Shown: positions 49,401 to 58,563 of the stretch, in pieces
How positions within the stretch are numbered: position 1 is the stretch's first letter
How the letters are laid out: the number at the start of each line of letters is the position of its first letter
Assembly: GCA_028724185.1 (NCBI GenBank)
Contig: JAQYDN010000021.1
Location: forward strand, 1-64,000
Direction of reading: 5' to 3'
Source of the DNA: Bacillota bacterium
GTDB lineage: Bacteria > Bacillota > Clostridia > Tissierellales > Peptoniphilaceae
Length of the DNA stretch: 64,000 nucleotides
Notes under the pieces: generated by a model
Database searches by the model: none
Seen by the model: the letters and a program-made list of their open reading frames with translations, nothing else
What the model was told of the DNA's origin: nothing
Position numbers and translations under genes: made by a program

Positions 49401-50021
49401 ATGTATGAAAAACAGCCGAAGAAAATAGAGAGCACGTCGATGGATATCATCGATACCTATCTCGCCGACGTCTCATTTTCAGGGGAACAACTTCCCATCA
49501 TCAAGCGCATGATCCACACGACCGGCGACGTGGACTACCGCCACATCGTCGACATCCACCCCGACTTCGTCGCTCGCGCGACGCGCGCCATTCGGGAAGG
49601 CGTTACGATCTATACCGATACGAATATGGGACGGGCGGGAGTCAACAAAAGAGCGCTCGCAAGGAGCGGTTGTGCGCTCATGACCTGTATATCGGATGAG
49701 GACGTGGCGGAGTGTGCAGAGGCGCGGGGGACGACGCGGAGCATCGTCGCCATCGAAAAGGCCGTGAGAGACGGATGCCGCGGGTTTATGATCGGAAATG
49801 CGCCGACGGCGCTCTTTCGCCTGCTGGAACTCTGCGACGCGGGGAAGGTCGATCCCGAGTTTATCATCGCCGTTCCCGTCGGATTTGTCGGGGCGGCGGA
49901 GTCGAAGGAAAAGATGGGAGATTACGACATCCCGTATATTCGTACGCTCGGGACAAAGGGCGGGTCCAATGTCGCGGCGTCGGTGTTAAATGCCCTCCTC
50001 TACGAGGTCGCGGGACGATGA
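49401..50021 (+). CDS. cbiC: precorrin-8X methylmutase CbiC
   Basis: RMIHTTGDVDYRHIV; TDTNMGRAGVNKRAL; IGNAPTALFRLLEL; VPVGFVGAAESKE. Confidence 0.95.
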   Translation: MYEKQPKKIESTSMDIIDTYLADVSFSGEQLPIIKRMIHTTGDVDYRHIVDIHPDFVARATRAIREGVTIYTDTNMGRAGVNKRALARSGCALMTCISDEDVAECAEARGTTRSIVAIEKAVRDGCRGFMIGNAPTALFRLLELCDAGKVDPEFIIAVPVGFVGAAESKEKMGDYDIPYIRTLGTKGGSNVAASVLNALLYEVAGR

Positions 50022-51076
50022 CGATGACGACAGTCGTCGACGGCAAGCATATGCGGATCGGCTACACGACGGGAACCTGTGTCGTCGCGGCGGCGCAGGC
50101 GGCGATCGCCGCGCTCGAGACGGGCGAGGTCGTCGAGTCGGTGCGGGTTCGCGTCCCTGCGGGCGACGTGCTGACGATCGAAGTGTCCGAAATCCGGAGG
50201 ACGGCCGATCGCGCGTCGTATTCGGTCATAAAAGATAGCGGCGACGACCCCGACGTCACCGACGGCATCGAAATGCGCGTGACGATCGAGCGGACGGAAA
50301 GCGGACGCATCGAGTGGCGAAAGGGCGTGGGCGTCGGTACTTATACCGAGGGCAGCCTTTTCGGAAAGACGGGGATGCTCGCGATCAACCCCGTTCCGAA
50401 AAGAGAAATTACGGCACTTCTTAAAAAACATCTCGGCGAGGGAATCGCGATCCAAATCGATATTCCGAAGGGCGAGGAGGTCGCGAAAAAGACCTTTAAC
50501 CCGCGGATCGGCATTCGCGGAGGTCTCTCGATTTTGGGCACGACGGGTCTTGTGAAGCCGATGAGCAAGGACGCCTACGTGGCGACGATCGACATGGAGC
50601 TTCGGGCGATTCGCCGGAAGGGAAGCGAGCTGATCTATCTCACGCCGGGAAACTACGGCGAACGGTACGTCTCCTCGGCTTACGGCGGAGGCGATATCGT
50701 CAAGGTTTCGAATTACTTCGGAGACGCGCTCAGGCTCGCCTGCGACTACGGATTTAAGCGCATCGTCGTGCTCGGACATATCGGGAAGATGGCGAAACTC
50801 GCTATCGGCATCTTTCAGACGCACTCCGCGGTCGCAGACGGGCGCATGGAATCGATCGCCTATTATCTCGCAAAAGCGGGCGCGCCGCTTTCTCTGATCG
50901 AATCGGTCGAGGGCGAACTGACGGCGGAGGGCGCGATCAAGCGCTGTACCGACGGCGGTTACGGCGGCATTTTGCGCGATATGGAAAAGGGCATCGTCGC
51001 GCGGATAAAGAAGTACGTCAAGTCGGAAGATGTGAAGATAGATGCCGTGATTTACACGATGGAGGATGTATCATGA
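50018..51076 (+). CDS. cbiD: cobalt-precorrin-5B C1-methyltransferase CbiD
   Basis: RIGYTTGTCVVAAAQAAIAAL; VVLGHIGKMAKLAIG. Start refined from 49712. Confidence 0.95.
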   Translation: MTMTTVVDGKHMRIGYTTGTCVVAAAQAAIAALETGEVVESVRVRVPAGDVLTIEVSEIRRTADRASYSVIKDSGDDPDVTDGIEMRVTIERTESGRIEWRKGVGVGTYTEGSLFGKTGMLAINPVPKREITALLKKHLGEGIAIQIDIPKGEEVAKKTFNPRIGIRGGLSILGTTGLVKPMSKDAYVATIDMELRAIRRKGSELIYLTPGNYGERYVSSAYGGGDIVKVSNYFGDALRLACDYGFKRIVVLGHIGKMAKLAIGIFQTHSAVADGRMESIAYYLAKAGAPLSLIESVEGELTAEGAIKRCTDGGYGGILRDMEKGIVARIKKYVKSEDVKIDAVIYTMEDVS

Positions 51077-51669
51077 TAACGCTCGTAGGAGTGGGACCCG
51101 GTTCGCTCGGTTCGATGACACTAGATGCGCTCGAGGCGATCAAACGCGCCGATAGCGTGCTCGCCTTTTCCAGAGTGCGCGAGACGCTCCTTGCGTTGCG
51201 GGACGATATCGAGAAAATCGAGCGGCTGGACGATTTAAAGAACTGTCGGCGCGACGACGATGTCGTGATCGCGGTGAGCGGCGATCCGCTCTTTTACGGG
51301 CTCGCCGGGACGCTCCTTTCGCGGGGCGTTGCGATCGAGCGCGTCGTCCCCGGTCTGAGTTCGGTGCAGTGCGCCTCGGCGCGGCTTAAGATTCCGTGGC
51401 AGGATATGGCATTTTACTCGTTCCACGGCAGAGAGAGGGATGTTGCGCCGCTTCTTCGGACGGCGTCTTCCTGCGTGCTCTTGGATAAGAGCTATACGGC
51501 GTCGCAACTTTCGAAGGATTTGAAAGAGGCGGGCGCGAAGGGAACGATCCACGGCATCAGCTATCTTTCGTACGACGAGGAGAAAATTGACATGAAGGCG
51601 ATCGGCGAGACGCTGTCGATCGACGCGGAATTGGCATTGGCGGTGATTGAACTTGAATTGGATGCGTGA
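51073..51669 (+). CDS. cbiE: cobalt-precorrin-7 C5-methyltransferase CbiE
   Basis: ITLVGVGPGSLGSMTLDALEAIKRADSVL; VIAVSGDPLFYGLAGTL. Confidence 0.92.
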   Translation: MITLVGVGPGSLGSMTLDALEAIKRADSVLAFSRVRETLLALRDDIEKIERLDDLKNCRRDDDVVIAVSGDPLFYGLAGTLLSRGVAIERVVPGLSSVQCASARLKIPWQDMAFYSFHGRERDVAPLLRTASSCVLLDKSYTASQLSKDLKEAGAKGTIHGISYLSYDEEKIDMKAIGETLSIDAELALAVIELELDA

Positions 51670-52198
51670 TGAGGATTTTCAGCGGGGACGCGTGCCCATG
51701 ACGAAGTCGGAGGTGCGCGTTTTGACGATGGCGGATTTCGAACTCGCGCGCGGAATGCGTTTTTTGGATATCGGCGCGGGCACGGGGTCGATATCCATTG
51801 CGGCGGCGTCGCTCGGGAGCGTGACCTCGGCGTGTGAATATAGGCGAGAGGCGATCGACCTTATTCGAGAAAACGCCGAAAAATTCGGCGTCTCTATCCG
51901 ACTCATCGAGGGCAGGGCGCCGGATTGTTTGGACGATGTCAGCTACGACCGCATCTTTATCGGCGGAAGCGACGGGCATATGGAGGCGATCCTCGCGTAT
52001 GCACATCGTCACTTAGCCCGCGACGGCATAGTAGGCGGAAATTTTGTGACGCTTGCAAATGCGGAGGCGATGCGGCGTTTTTTAAAGGAGCGCGGTTACG
52101 AGACGACGACGCGTTACATCGCCGTGTCGCGCGAGGATACGGCGGGCATATTAAGAGCGGAAAATGGTGTCTTTATGGTAAGGGGAAAGAGCGTATGA
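51662..52198 (+). CDS. cbiT: cobalt-precorrin-6B C15-methyltransferase CbiT
   Basis: MTKSEVRVLTMADFELARGMRFLDIGAGTGSISIAAA. Confidence 0.93.
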   Translation: MRDEDFQRGRVPMTKSEVRVLTMADFELARGMRFLDIGAGTGSISIAAASLGSVTSACEYRREAIDLIRENAEKFGVSIRLIEGRAPDCLDDVSYDRIFIGGSDGHMEAILAYAHRHLARDGIVGGNFVTLANAEAMRRFLKERGYETTTRYIAVSREDTAGILRAENGVFMVRGKSV

Positions 52199-52947
52199 TT
52201 TCATTTGTGGGAGCGGGTCCCGGAGACGTCGATCTCATCACCGTCAAGGGGAGAACGTTAATCGAAGAAGCGGACGTGGTCGTCTACGCGGGCAGCCTGG
52301 TCGACTCCGCCCATCTCGCGTTTATAGGTGAGGACGCCGAGGTCTACAACAGCGCGACGATGCACCTCGAGGAGGTGCTCGCCGTCATGATCGAGGCGGA
52401 TCGGTCGGGAAAGGACGTCGTGCGCCTCCACACCGGGGATCCGAGCCTGTACGGCGCGATTCAGGAGCAGATCGACGCGCTCGAGAGCGAAGGCATCGCC
52501 TACCAAATCATTCCCGGCGTGAGCTCTTTTTCCGCCGCGGCAGCCGCTGTGGGGCGGGAGTTTACGCTTCCCGGCGTGAGCCAGACCGTGATCCTTACGA
52601 GGCGCGCGGGGAGGACGCCCGTCCCCGAGAGGGAATCGCTCGATGCGCTCGCCGCACACCGCGCGTCGATGTCTATTTTTCTCTCGGCGGGACAGATCGA
52701 GGCGGTCGTTCGGGACCTGTCGAGGGCCTATCCGCCCAAGACGCCGATCGCCGTCGTCTACAAGGCGTCGTGGGACGATGAAAAGATCGTGCGTTCGACG
52801 CTCGAGGACGTCGTCTCGGATATCGAGGGCGAGGGGATCGATCGACATGCCCAAATTCTCGTCGGCGACTTTCTCGATTCGCCCTACGAAAAGAGCAAAC
52901 TCTACGATAAACACTTTACGACGGGCTACAGAAAGGGCTTAAAGTGA
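52195..52947 (+). CDS. cbiF: cobalt-precorrin-4 C11-methyltransferase CbiF
   Basis: MISFVGAGPGDVDLITVKGRTLIEEADVVVYAGSLV; RLHTGDPSLYGAIQEQ. Confidence 0.95.
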   Translation: MISFVGAGPGDVDLITVKGRTLIEEADVVVYAGSLVDSAHLAFIGEDAEVYNSATMHLEEVLAVMIEADRSGKDVVRLHTGDPSLYGAIQEQIDALESEGIAYQIIPGVSSFSAAAAAVGREFTLPGVSQTVILTRRAGRTPVPERESLDALAAHRASMSIFLSAGQIEAVVRDLSRAYPPKTPIAVVYKASWDDEKIVRSTLEDVVSDIEGEGIDRHAQILVGDFLDSPYEKSKLYDKHFTTGYRKGLK

Positions 52948-53921
52948 AGACGGCGGTCCTCTGTTTCTCGCCGCAAGCCGCGGACATCGCGACGCGCTTT
53001 TTCTCTTCGTGGGACCTCTACGGCAGGGCATTTGACGCGCCGGTCAAAAAAGACGACTTCGGGCGTCTGTTTGTGCGCTACGATCGGTTTTTATTTATCG
53101 GCGCGGTCGGCATCGCCGTGCGGTATATCGCGCCATTTGTCGATGATAAGAGGAGAGATCCCGCGGTGGTGGTCGTCGATCCGCTCGGGCGATACGCCAT
53201 CCCTATTTTAAGCGGGCATTTGGGCGGTGCGAACGCCTTCAGTCTCGAGGTCGCCGATATTCTGCACGCGCAACCGATCATCACGACGGCATCGGACGGT
53301 TTGAAGTTTCAGTCGATCGATCTGTTTGCGAAGGAAAACGGCTATGTCGTCGCTTCGATGGAGCGGATGCGGAGGGTCGCATCGGCGATGGTCGCGGGGA
53401 AGAGGGTCGCCTTTTATTCCGAAGAGACATCCCGGCCCGATTACCCTTTCGTGTGGGAGGCGGATTTTATGCCGGAGGCCGATATCGGAGAGGGCGTCGT
53501 CGTCTCGAGACGCCCCTTGAATTTGCAATCGGCGCTGCAATTGATCCCGCGGCGCGTGCACCTCGGCGTGGGCTCTAAAAAGGGAACGCGGACGGAAGAT
53601 TTGCTCGCGCTGATACGAGGTTTGCTCGACGAGTTTGACATCGACGCGCGCGCCCTTTGCGCCGCACACACGATCGACATCAAAAAGGACGAGCCGTCGA
53701 TCAGGGAGGCATGCGACATACTGAATGTGCCCCTTTATACTTACGATGCCGCGACACTTTCCAAGAAGGAGGCGCGCTGTTCGGGAAGCGATTTCGTCAA
53801 ACGAACGGTCGGCGTGAAGAGCGTCTCGTGTCCGGCCGCGCTGATGGGCGGCGAGAAGATTCTCGTCGAGAAAGTTAAAAAGTTCGGATTTACGGTGACA
53901 TTGACCGAGGAGATATCTTGA
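52944..53921 (+). CDS. cbiG: cobalt-precorrin-5A hydrolase CbiG
   Basis: FIGAVGIAVRYIAPFVDDKRRDPAVVVVD; ILSGHLGGANAFS; HLGVGSKKGTRTEDL. Confidence 0.95.
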   Translation: MKTAVLCFSPQAADIATRFFSSWDLYGRAFDAPVKKDDFGRLFVRYDRFLFIGAVGIAVRYIAPFVDDKRRDPAVVVVDPLGRYAIPILSGHLGGANAFSLEVADILHAQPIITTASDGLKFQSIDLFAKENGYVVASMERMRRVASAMVAGKRVAFYSEETSRPDYPFVWEADFMPEADIGEGVVVSRRPLNLQSALQLIPRRVHLGVGSKKGTRTEDLLALIRGLLDEFDIDARALCAAHTIDIKKDEPSIREACDILNVPLYTYDAATLSKKEARCSGSDFVKRTVGVKSVSCPAALMGGEKILVEKVKKFGFTVTLTEEIS

Positions 53922-54646
53922 AAAAACTATTTATTGTCGGAATTGGGCCGGGCGGGTCCGGTTGCTTTACAAAACGCATGATCGAGTGTCTGGAGGAGAG
54001 CGAGGCCGTCGTGGGCTATACGCCCTATTTGGAGTACATCGAGATGTATCTGGACGGAAAAAAGCGGTACTCGACGGGCATGACGTCCGAGATCGAGCGC
54101 TGTAAAAAGGCGATCGCACTCGCAAAAGAGGGCGTAACCACCGCCATCGTCTCCACGGGCGACGCGGGGCTTTACGGCATGGCGGGTCCGATTTTAGAGC
54201 TCGCCCGGGACGAGGCGATCGAGATCGAGGTCGTGCCGGGTGTGAGTTCGAACTTCGCCGCGGCCTCCCGCGTCGGCGCGCCGATTATGCACGACATGGC
54301 GACGATCAGTCTGTCCGATTTGATGACGCCCTTTGACTTGATTATGAAGCGCGTCCGTTTGGCGGCGCGGGGCGATTTCGTTCTGTGCTTTTACAATCCG
54401 CGCTCCAAGGGGCGGAGAGACTATTTGGAGAAAGCCTTTCAAATTTTAATGGAGGAAGGCTACGAGGACTCCCGACCGGTTGCCGTCGTCAAAGACGCGC
54501 TGAGAGCCGGGGAACGCGTCCGGCTGGCGACGATCGGCTCCGTCGACTTTTCCGAAATCGACATGAAGACGATGGTGATCGTGGGAAATGCGAAAAGCTA
54601 TCTCAGCGGAGAGTGGATGATTACGCCGAGGGGATACGACCTATGA
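53918..54646 (+). CDS. cbiH: precorrin-3B C17-methyltransferase CbiH
   Basis: FIVGIGPGGSGCFTKRMIECLEESEAVVGYTPYLEYI; VSTGDAGLYGMAGPILEL. Confidence 0.94.
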   Translation: MKKLFIVGIGPGGSGCFTKRMIECLEESEAVVGYTPYLEYIEMYLDGKKRYSTGMTSEIERCKKAIALAKEGVTTAIVSTGDAGLYGMAGPILELARDEAIEIEVVPGVSSNFAAASRVGAPIMHDMATISLSDLMTPFDLIMKRVRLAARGDFVLCFYNPRSKGRRDYLEKAFQILMEEGYEDSRPVAVVKDALRAGERVRLATIGSVDFSEIDMKTMVIVGNAKSYLSGEWMITPRGYDL

Positions 54647-55401
54647 AAATTTGGATCATCGGCGGCACGTCGGAATCGGCGCGACTCGTACGCGAGGTCG
54701 ACCGCCGGCAGCTCGCGGTAACGGTCGTAAGTGACGAGGCGCGCGAGTTTTTGCCGGAGGATCTCGAGGTTCGCGTCGGTCGGATGTCGAAAGAGGAGAT
54801 GGTCCGATTTATCGAGGACGAGGCGGTCGCCGCAGTCGTCGACATGAGCCATCCCTTCGCCAAGATCGTCTCCGAGGAGGCGAAAGAGGCGGCGCGCTCG
54901 GCGTCTGTTCCGTACTACCGCTATGCGCGCGACATCGAGGAGAGGGCGGGCGACCATATTTTTTCGAACTACGCCTCCTGCGCGGAATTTATCGGGCGCC
55001 ATACGGGGACGTTCTTCTTTACGACCGGTTCCAAGCACTGCGACCTGTTCGAATCGGTTAGGGGAGAGAGCCGGCACATCTACCGCATTATTCCCTCGGA
55101 GAAGAGCGTCCGTGCCCTGCGCGCGGCGGGCGTGGAAATGAAGGATATTATCGCCATGCTCGGGCCCTTCGATGACGAGATGAACAAAGCGCTGTTTTTA
55201 CACGCGGGCGCCGATTATTTGGTGACGAAAAACAGCGGCGCGGGTTCGGGGTTTCGCGACAAAATAAGAGCAGCTGCCGATCTTCACATGAAAAGCCTCG
55301 TCATCGCGACAGAGGCGGAAGAAGGCTACGGTTACGACGACATCAAGAGACTGGTGGAAAGGATTTCAAATGAAATTCTCTTATCGCTTTTACACGAATA
55401 A
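54643..55401 (+). CDS. cbiJ: cobalt-precorrin-6A reductase CbiJ
   Basis: MKIWIIGGTSESARLVREV; VDMSHPFAKIVSEEA; FTTGSKHCDLFE. Confidence 0.92.
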   Translation: MKIWIIGGTSESARLVREVDRRQLAVTVVSDEAREFLPEDLEVRVGRMSKEEMVRFIEDEAVAAVVDMSHPFAKIVSEEAKEAARSASVPYYRYARDIEERAGDHIFSNYASCAEFIGRHTGTFFFTTGSKHCDLFESVRGESRHIYRIIPSEKSVRALRAAGVEMKDIIAMLGPFDDEMNKALFLHAGADYLVTKNSGAGSGFRDKIRAAADLHMKSLVIATEAEEGYGYDDIKRLVERISNEILLSLLHE

Positions 55402-55627
55402 GGATTGCAAGTATTTCCCCTGCCACGCGATGGAAGGGGATTTTAACTGTATGTTTTGCTACTGTCCGCTGTACTTCATGGGGAAGGATTGCGGGGGAAA
55501 TTTTCGCTATGTCGAGGGCATCAAGGATTGCTCGAACTGTTTGATTCCCCACGCACCCAAGGGATACGATTACATCAACGACAAGCTGAGAGAAGAAATA
55601 CAAAGAAGGAAGAATGATGGAATTTGA
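55370..55627 (+). CDS. cysteine-rich small domain protein (PF04071-like) in cob cluster
   Basis: DCKYFPCHAMEGDFNCMFCYCPLYFMGKDCGGNF...DCSNCLIPHAPKGYDYI. Confidence 0.85.
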   Translation: MKFSYRFYTNKDCKYFPCHAMEGDFNCMFCYCPLYFMGKDCGGNFRYVEGIKDCSNCLIPHAPKGYDYINDKLREEIQRRKNDGI

Positions 55628-56687
55628 TACTTACCTCAAACAAATTAAACCGATAGAAAAAGAAAAATTCGACGGGCCCAAGGCCTATTGGGATTTGCGC
55701 ACACATCCGGTCGGTTCACTCGGGGAACTCGAGACGATGAGCATTCGCCTCGGCGCGATCCAGGATCGAACGATTCCCGTGCTCGAGAAAAAATCGATCG
55801 TCGTCATGTGTGCCGACAACGGTGTGGTGCGAGAGGACGTGACCTCCTCGCCGCAGGTCTTTACGCAGATGCTCGCGAACGCGATGGCGCGGGGAGAGAC
55901 GGCTGTTTCGGTGCTTTCGCGCCACGTGGGGTCGAATCTTGTCGTCGTCGACATCGGCATGACCGATACGATTCCCCGCGAGGACAATATCGTCTCCGCA
56001 TCCGTCAGAAAGGGCACAGGCGACATCGCGGTAGAAGATGCGATGTCGCGCGAAGAGGCCGTGCAGGCGATCGAGACGGGCATTCGCATCGCCGAGGACG
56101 AGATCAAAAAAGGCGCACAAATCCTCGGCACCGGGGAGCTCGGGATCGGGAATACGACGACATCCTCTGCGGTGCTCGCGGCTCTGACGAAGGCCGATAT
56201 CCGCGATTGCGTCGGTTACGGCGCGGGCATTACGGACGCGCAGCTTGAAAAGAAGCGCGCCGTCGTCTCGAAGGCGATCGCCCGCATCGGAGAAGAAGCC
56301 GACGTCGTCGACGTGCTCAAGACTGTCGGAGGATTGGATATCGCGGGCCTCGTCGGCGTCTTTCTCGCCGGCGCCGCTGGCGGCATTCCCGTCGTCGTCG
56401 ACGGGCTGATTTCGGGGGCCGCGGCGCTTGCGGCGGTGACTTTAAAGCCGGAAGTCGGAGATTACCTGTTTCCCTCCCACCGAAGCGCCGAAAACTCGGC
56501 GAAAGTCTTCTACCGCGCGTCGGATCTCCGCCCGCCGCTCGACTTATTCATGCGACTCGGTGAGGGGAGCGGTTGCCCCTTGTTCTTTCAACTGTTGGAG
56601 GCGGCAATCGCCTGTATGGACGGCATGGGGTCGATCGAAGATAACGCGATCGACCCGAGCCTGTTGGTCAGTTTAAGGGAGGATTGA
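55617..56687 (+). CDS. cobT: nicotinate-nucleotide--dimethylbenzimidazole phosphoribosyltransferase CobT
   Basis: HPVGSLGELETMSIRLGAIQ; MCADNGVVREDVTSSPQ; ELGIGNTTTSSAVLAAL. Confidence 0.95.
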   Translation: MEFDTYLKQIKPIEKEKFDGPKAYWDLRTHPVGSLGELETMSIRLGAIQDRTIPVLEKKSIVVMCADNGVVREDVTSSPQVFTQMLANAMARGETAVSVLSRHVGSNLVVVDIGMTDTIPREDNIVSASVRKGTGDIAVEDAMSREEAVQAIETGIRIAEDEIKKGAQILGTGELGIGNTTTSSAVLAALTKADIRDCVGYGAGITDAQLEKKRAVVSKAIARIGEEADVVDVLKTVGGLDIAGLVGVFLAGAAGGIPVVVDGLISGAAALAAVTLKPEVGDYLFPSHRSAENSAKVFYRASDLRPPLDLFMRLGEGSGCPLFFQLLEAAIACMDGMGSIEDNAIDPSLLVSLRED

Positions 56688-56688
56688 T

Positions 56689-57219
56689 GTGATACTCATA
56701 ACGGGCGGGGCGCGAAGCGGAAAGAGTGCTTACGCGGAAGATCGCTGTAGCGGTTATGACCGCGTGACCTATATTGCGACGGCGCGAGCATCGTCCGATC
56801 CGGAAATGAAGGAGCGCATTGAGAGGCATCGCGCGCGCCGGCCGTCGTCGTGGAAGACCGTCGAGCGCGACCGCGATCTCGCTCATTTCGCCAAAGACAC
56901 CGAGGCGATCCTGCTCGACTGTGTGACGGTCCTAATCGGAAACTATCTTCTCGACGCGGGGAAAGACGCACCCGATGCCGAGGAGATGTCTTGCATCGAA
57001 GAAGACGTGATCCGCGAGCTGGAACGATTGATCGAGGCCTCCGAAGCGGAGGGCACCGAAATCTATATCGTGACGAACGAGGTGGGAAGCGGCATCGTCC
57101 CGATGAATGCGCTCTCCCGCGCCTTTCGAGACATCCAAGGGCGCGTCAATCAACACCTCGCTTCGCGCGCGAGAGAGGTCTACGTCTGCGTCTCGGGAAT
57201 TCCGGTGAAGATCAAATGA
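56689..57219 (+). CDS. cobU: adenosylcobinamide kinase / guanylyltransferase CobU
   Basis: ILITGGARSGKSAYAEDRC; YIATARASSDPEMKERIERHRARRPSSWKT; TNEVGSGIVPMNALSRAFRD. Confidence 0.95.
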   Translation: MILITGGARSGKSAYAEDRCSGYDRVTYIATARASSDPEMKERIERHRARRPSSWKTVERDRDLAHFAKDTEAILLDCVTVLIGNYLLDAGKDAPDAEEMSCIEEDVIRELERLIEASEAEGTEIYIVTNEVGSGIVPMNALSRAFRDIQGRVNQHLASRAREVYVCVSGIPVKIK

Positions 57220-57956
57220 ACAGTCTCATCTTAGCCATTCAATTTTTAACGCGCATTCCCGTGCCCGTTCGATCGACCTTTAATGAAAAAGAGGCGGGAA
57301 AGAGCCTGTTTTGGTTTCCGTGGATTTCTCTTGTCATGGGTCTTATCGTCGGCTACGCGCACGAGCTCACCTTCGACGGATATCCCATCCTGTCGGCGTT
57401 TTTATCTCTCGCCGTCATGTACGCGTTGAGCGGCGCGATCCATCTCGACGGGTTGATGGACACGGCGGACGGTTTTTTGGCGGGAAAAGATACAGAGCGG
57501 ACGATCGAGATTATGCACGATTCGAAGATCGGGACTTACGCGGTCGTGAGCGTCCTGTTCGTGCTCCTCGGAAACTACTCCGTCTTCGCCTCGGTGCCGA
57601 TGGGCGCGGTCGAGGTCGGGATATTGTTTGCCTCGGCGCGCATGGGGATCTTGACCGTGATCCACTTTTTCCCGGCGATTAAGGCCTCGACCCTCGGTAC
57701 CTTATTTAAGCGCCGCGCGGTAAAGAGAGTCTACGGACTGCAGTGGGTCCTGCTCGTCGCGCTCATTCTTATTCTTCGCGACGCGCGCTTTCTCGTATTT
57801 CCCGGCGTTTCCATCGTCTTTGCCGTTTTATTCGGCCGACACGCCCTAAAAAAAATCGGCGGCGTATCGGGAGATATCTTCGGCGCCGTGATGGAGTTGG
57901 AACAATGGATATTACTATTGCTGTATGGAGGTTTTTATTCTTGGCTATTTATATGA
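57216..57956 (+). CDS. cobS: adenosylcobinamide-GDP ribazoletransferase CobS
   Basis: AIQFLTRIPVPVRSTF; HLDGLMDTADGFLAGKDTERTIEIMHDSKIGTYAVV. Confidence 0.95.
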   Translation: MNSLILAIQFLTRIPVPVRSTFNEKEAGKSLFWFPWISLVMGLIVGYAHELTFDGYPILSAFLSLAVMYALSGAIHLDGLMDTADGFLAGKDTERTIEIMHDSKIGTYAVVSVLFVLLGNYSVFASVPMGAVEVGILFASARMGILTVIHFFPAIKASTLGTLFKRRAVKRVYGLQWVLLVALILILRDARFLVFPGVSIVFAVLFGRHALKKIGGVSGDIFGAVMELEQWILLLLYGGFYSWLFI

Positions 57957-58480
57957 TTCGACACGGAAAGACGATGGCAAATATAAAGAAGTATTTCGGA
58001 GGCGAGGACGAGCCGTTGCTCTCTATGGACGAGGGGACAAGGCGCGATCTTATCGAGAGAGTCGGGAAGCTTCCGATCTCGCGCATCGAAGCCAGTCCCT
58101 ATAAGCGGACGCGGCAGACGGCCGAGGTCATTTCGAGAGGGCTGTCGATTCCCATCGAGATCGAACCTTTGATTCGCGAGATCGGCCTCGGCGTGCTCGA
58201 AGGCTATACTTTCGAAGAGGCGAGCGAGATTTACGGCGACGAATTGAAACCGTGGCTCGAGGATCCTTACCGCGAGGGACCGCCGGAGGGAGAGAGCCTA
58301 AACGACGTCTACAACCGTGCGGAGACTTTCTTAAAGCGCGTGCGAGAAGACACATTATACGTCAGTCACGACGGATTTATTCGCGCGGCGATCAGCGTCT
58401 TAAAAAAAGACATCACACAATTTTTCGAATGGCGCATCGATAACTTGGAAATCGTGGACCTTTCGGCGTTTGCGCACTAA
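57953..58480 (+). CDS. cobC: histidine phosphatase family (CobC-like alpha-ribazole phosphatase)
   Basis: MIRHGKTMANIKKYFGGEDEPLLS; ASPYKRTRQTAEVI; terminal gene of cob cluster, ATGA overlap with cobS. Confidence 0.82.
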   Translation: MIRHGKTMANIKKYFGGEDEPLLSMDEGTRRDLIERVGKLPISRIEASPYKRTRQTAEVISRGLSIPIEIEPLIREIGLGVLEGYTFEEASEIYGDELKPWLEDPYREGPPEGESLNDVYNRAETFLKRVREDTLYVSHDGFIRAAISVLKKDITQFFEWRIDNLEIVDLSAFAH

Positions 58481-58483
58481 AGG

Positions 58484-58500
58484 TTACAATTATATTACAA
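58484..58500 (+). promoter_or_regulatory. Pho-box-like direct repeat upstream of SLH-protein gene
   Basis: TTACAA (58484-58489) and TTACAA (58495-58500), 11-bp period; TATAGT -10 at 58537 without a good -35. Confidence 0.4.
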
Positions 58501-58563
58501 ATTAAAGATTCTCTTTTTCCCCCTTACTCAATCTGCTATAGTCTCCTAGGGATTAGAGAAAGG

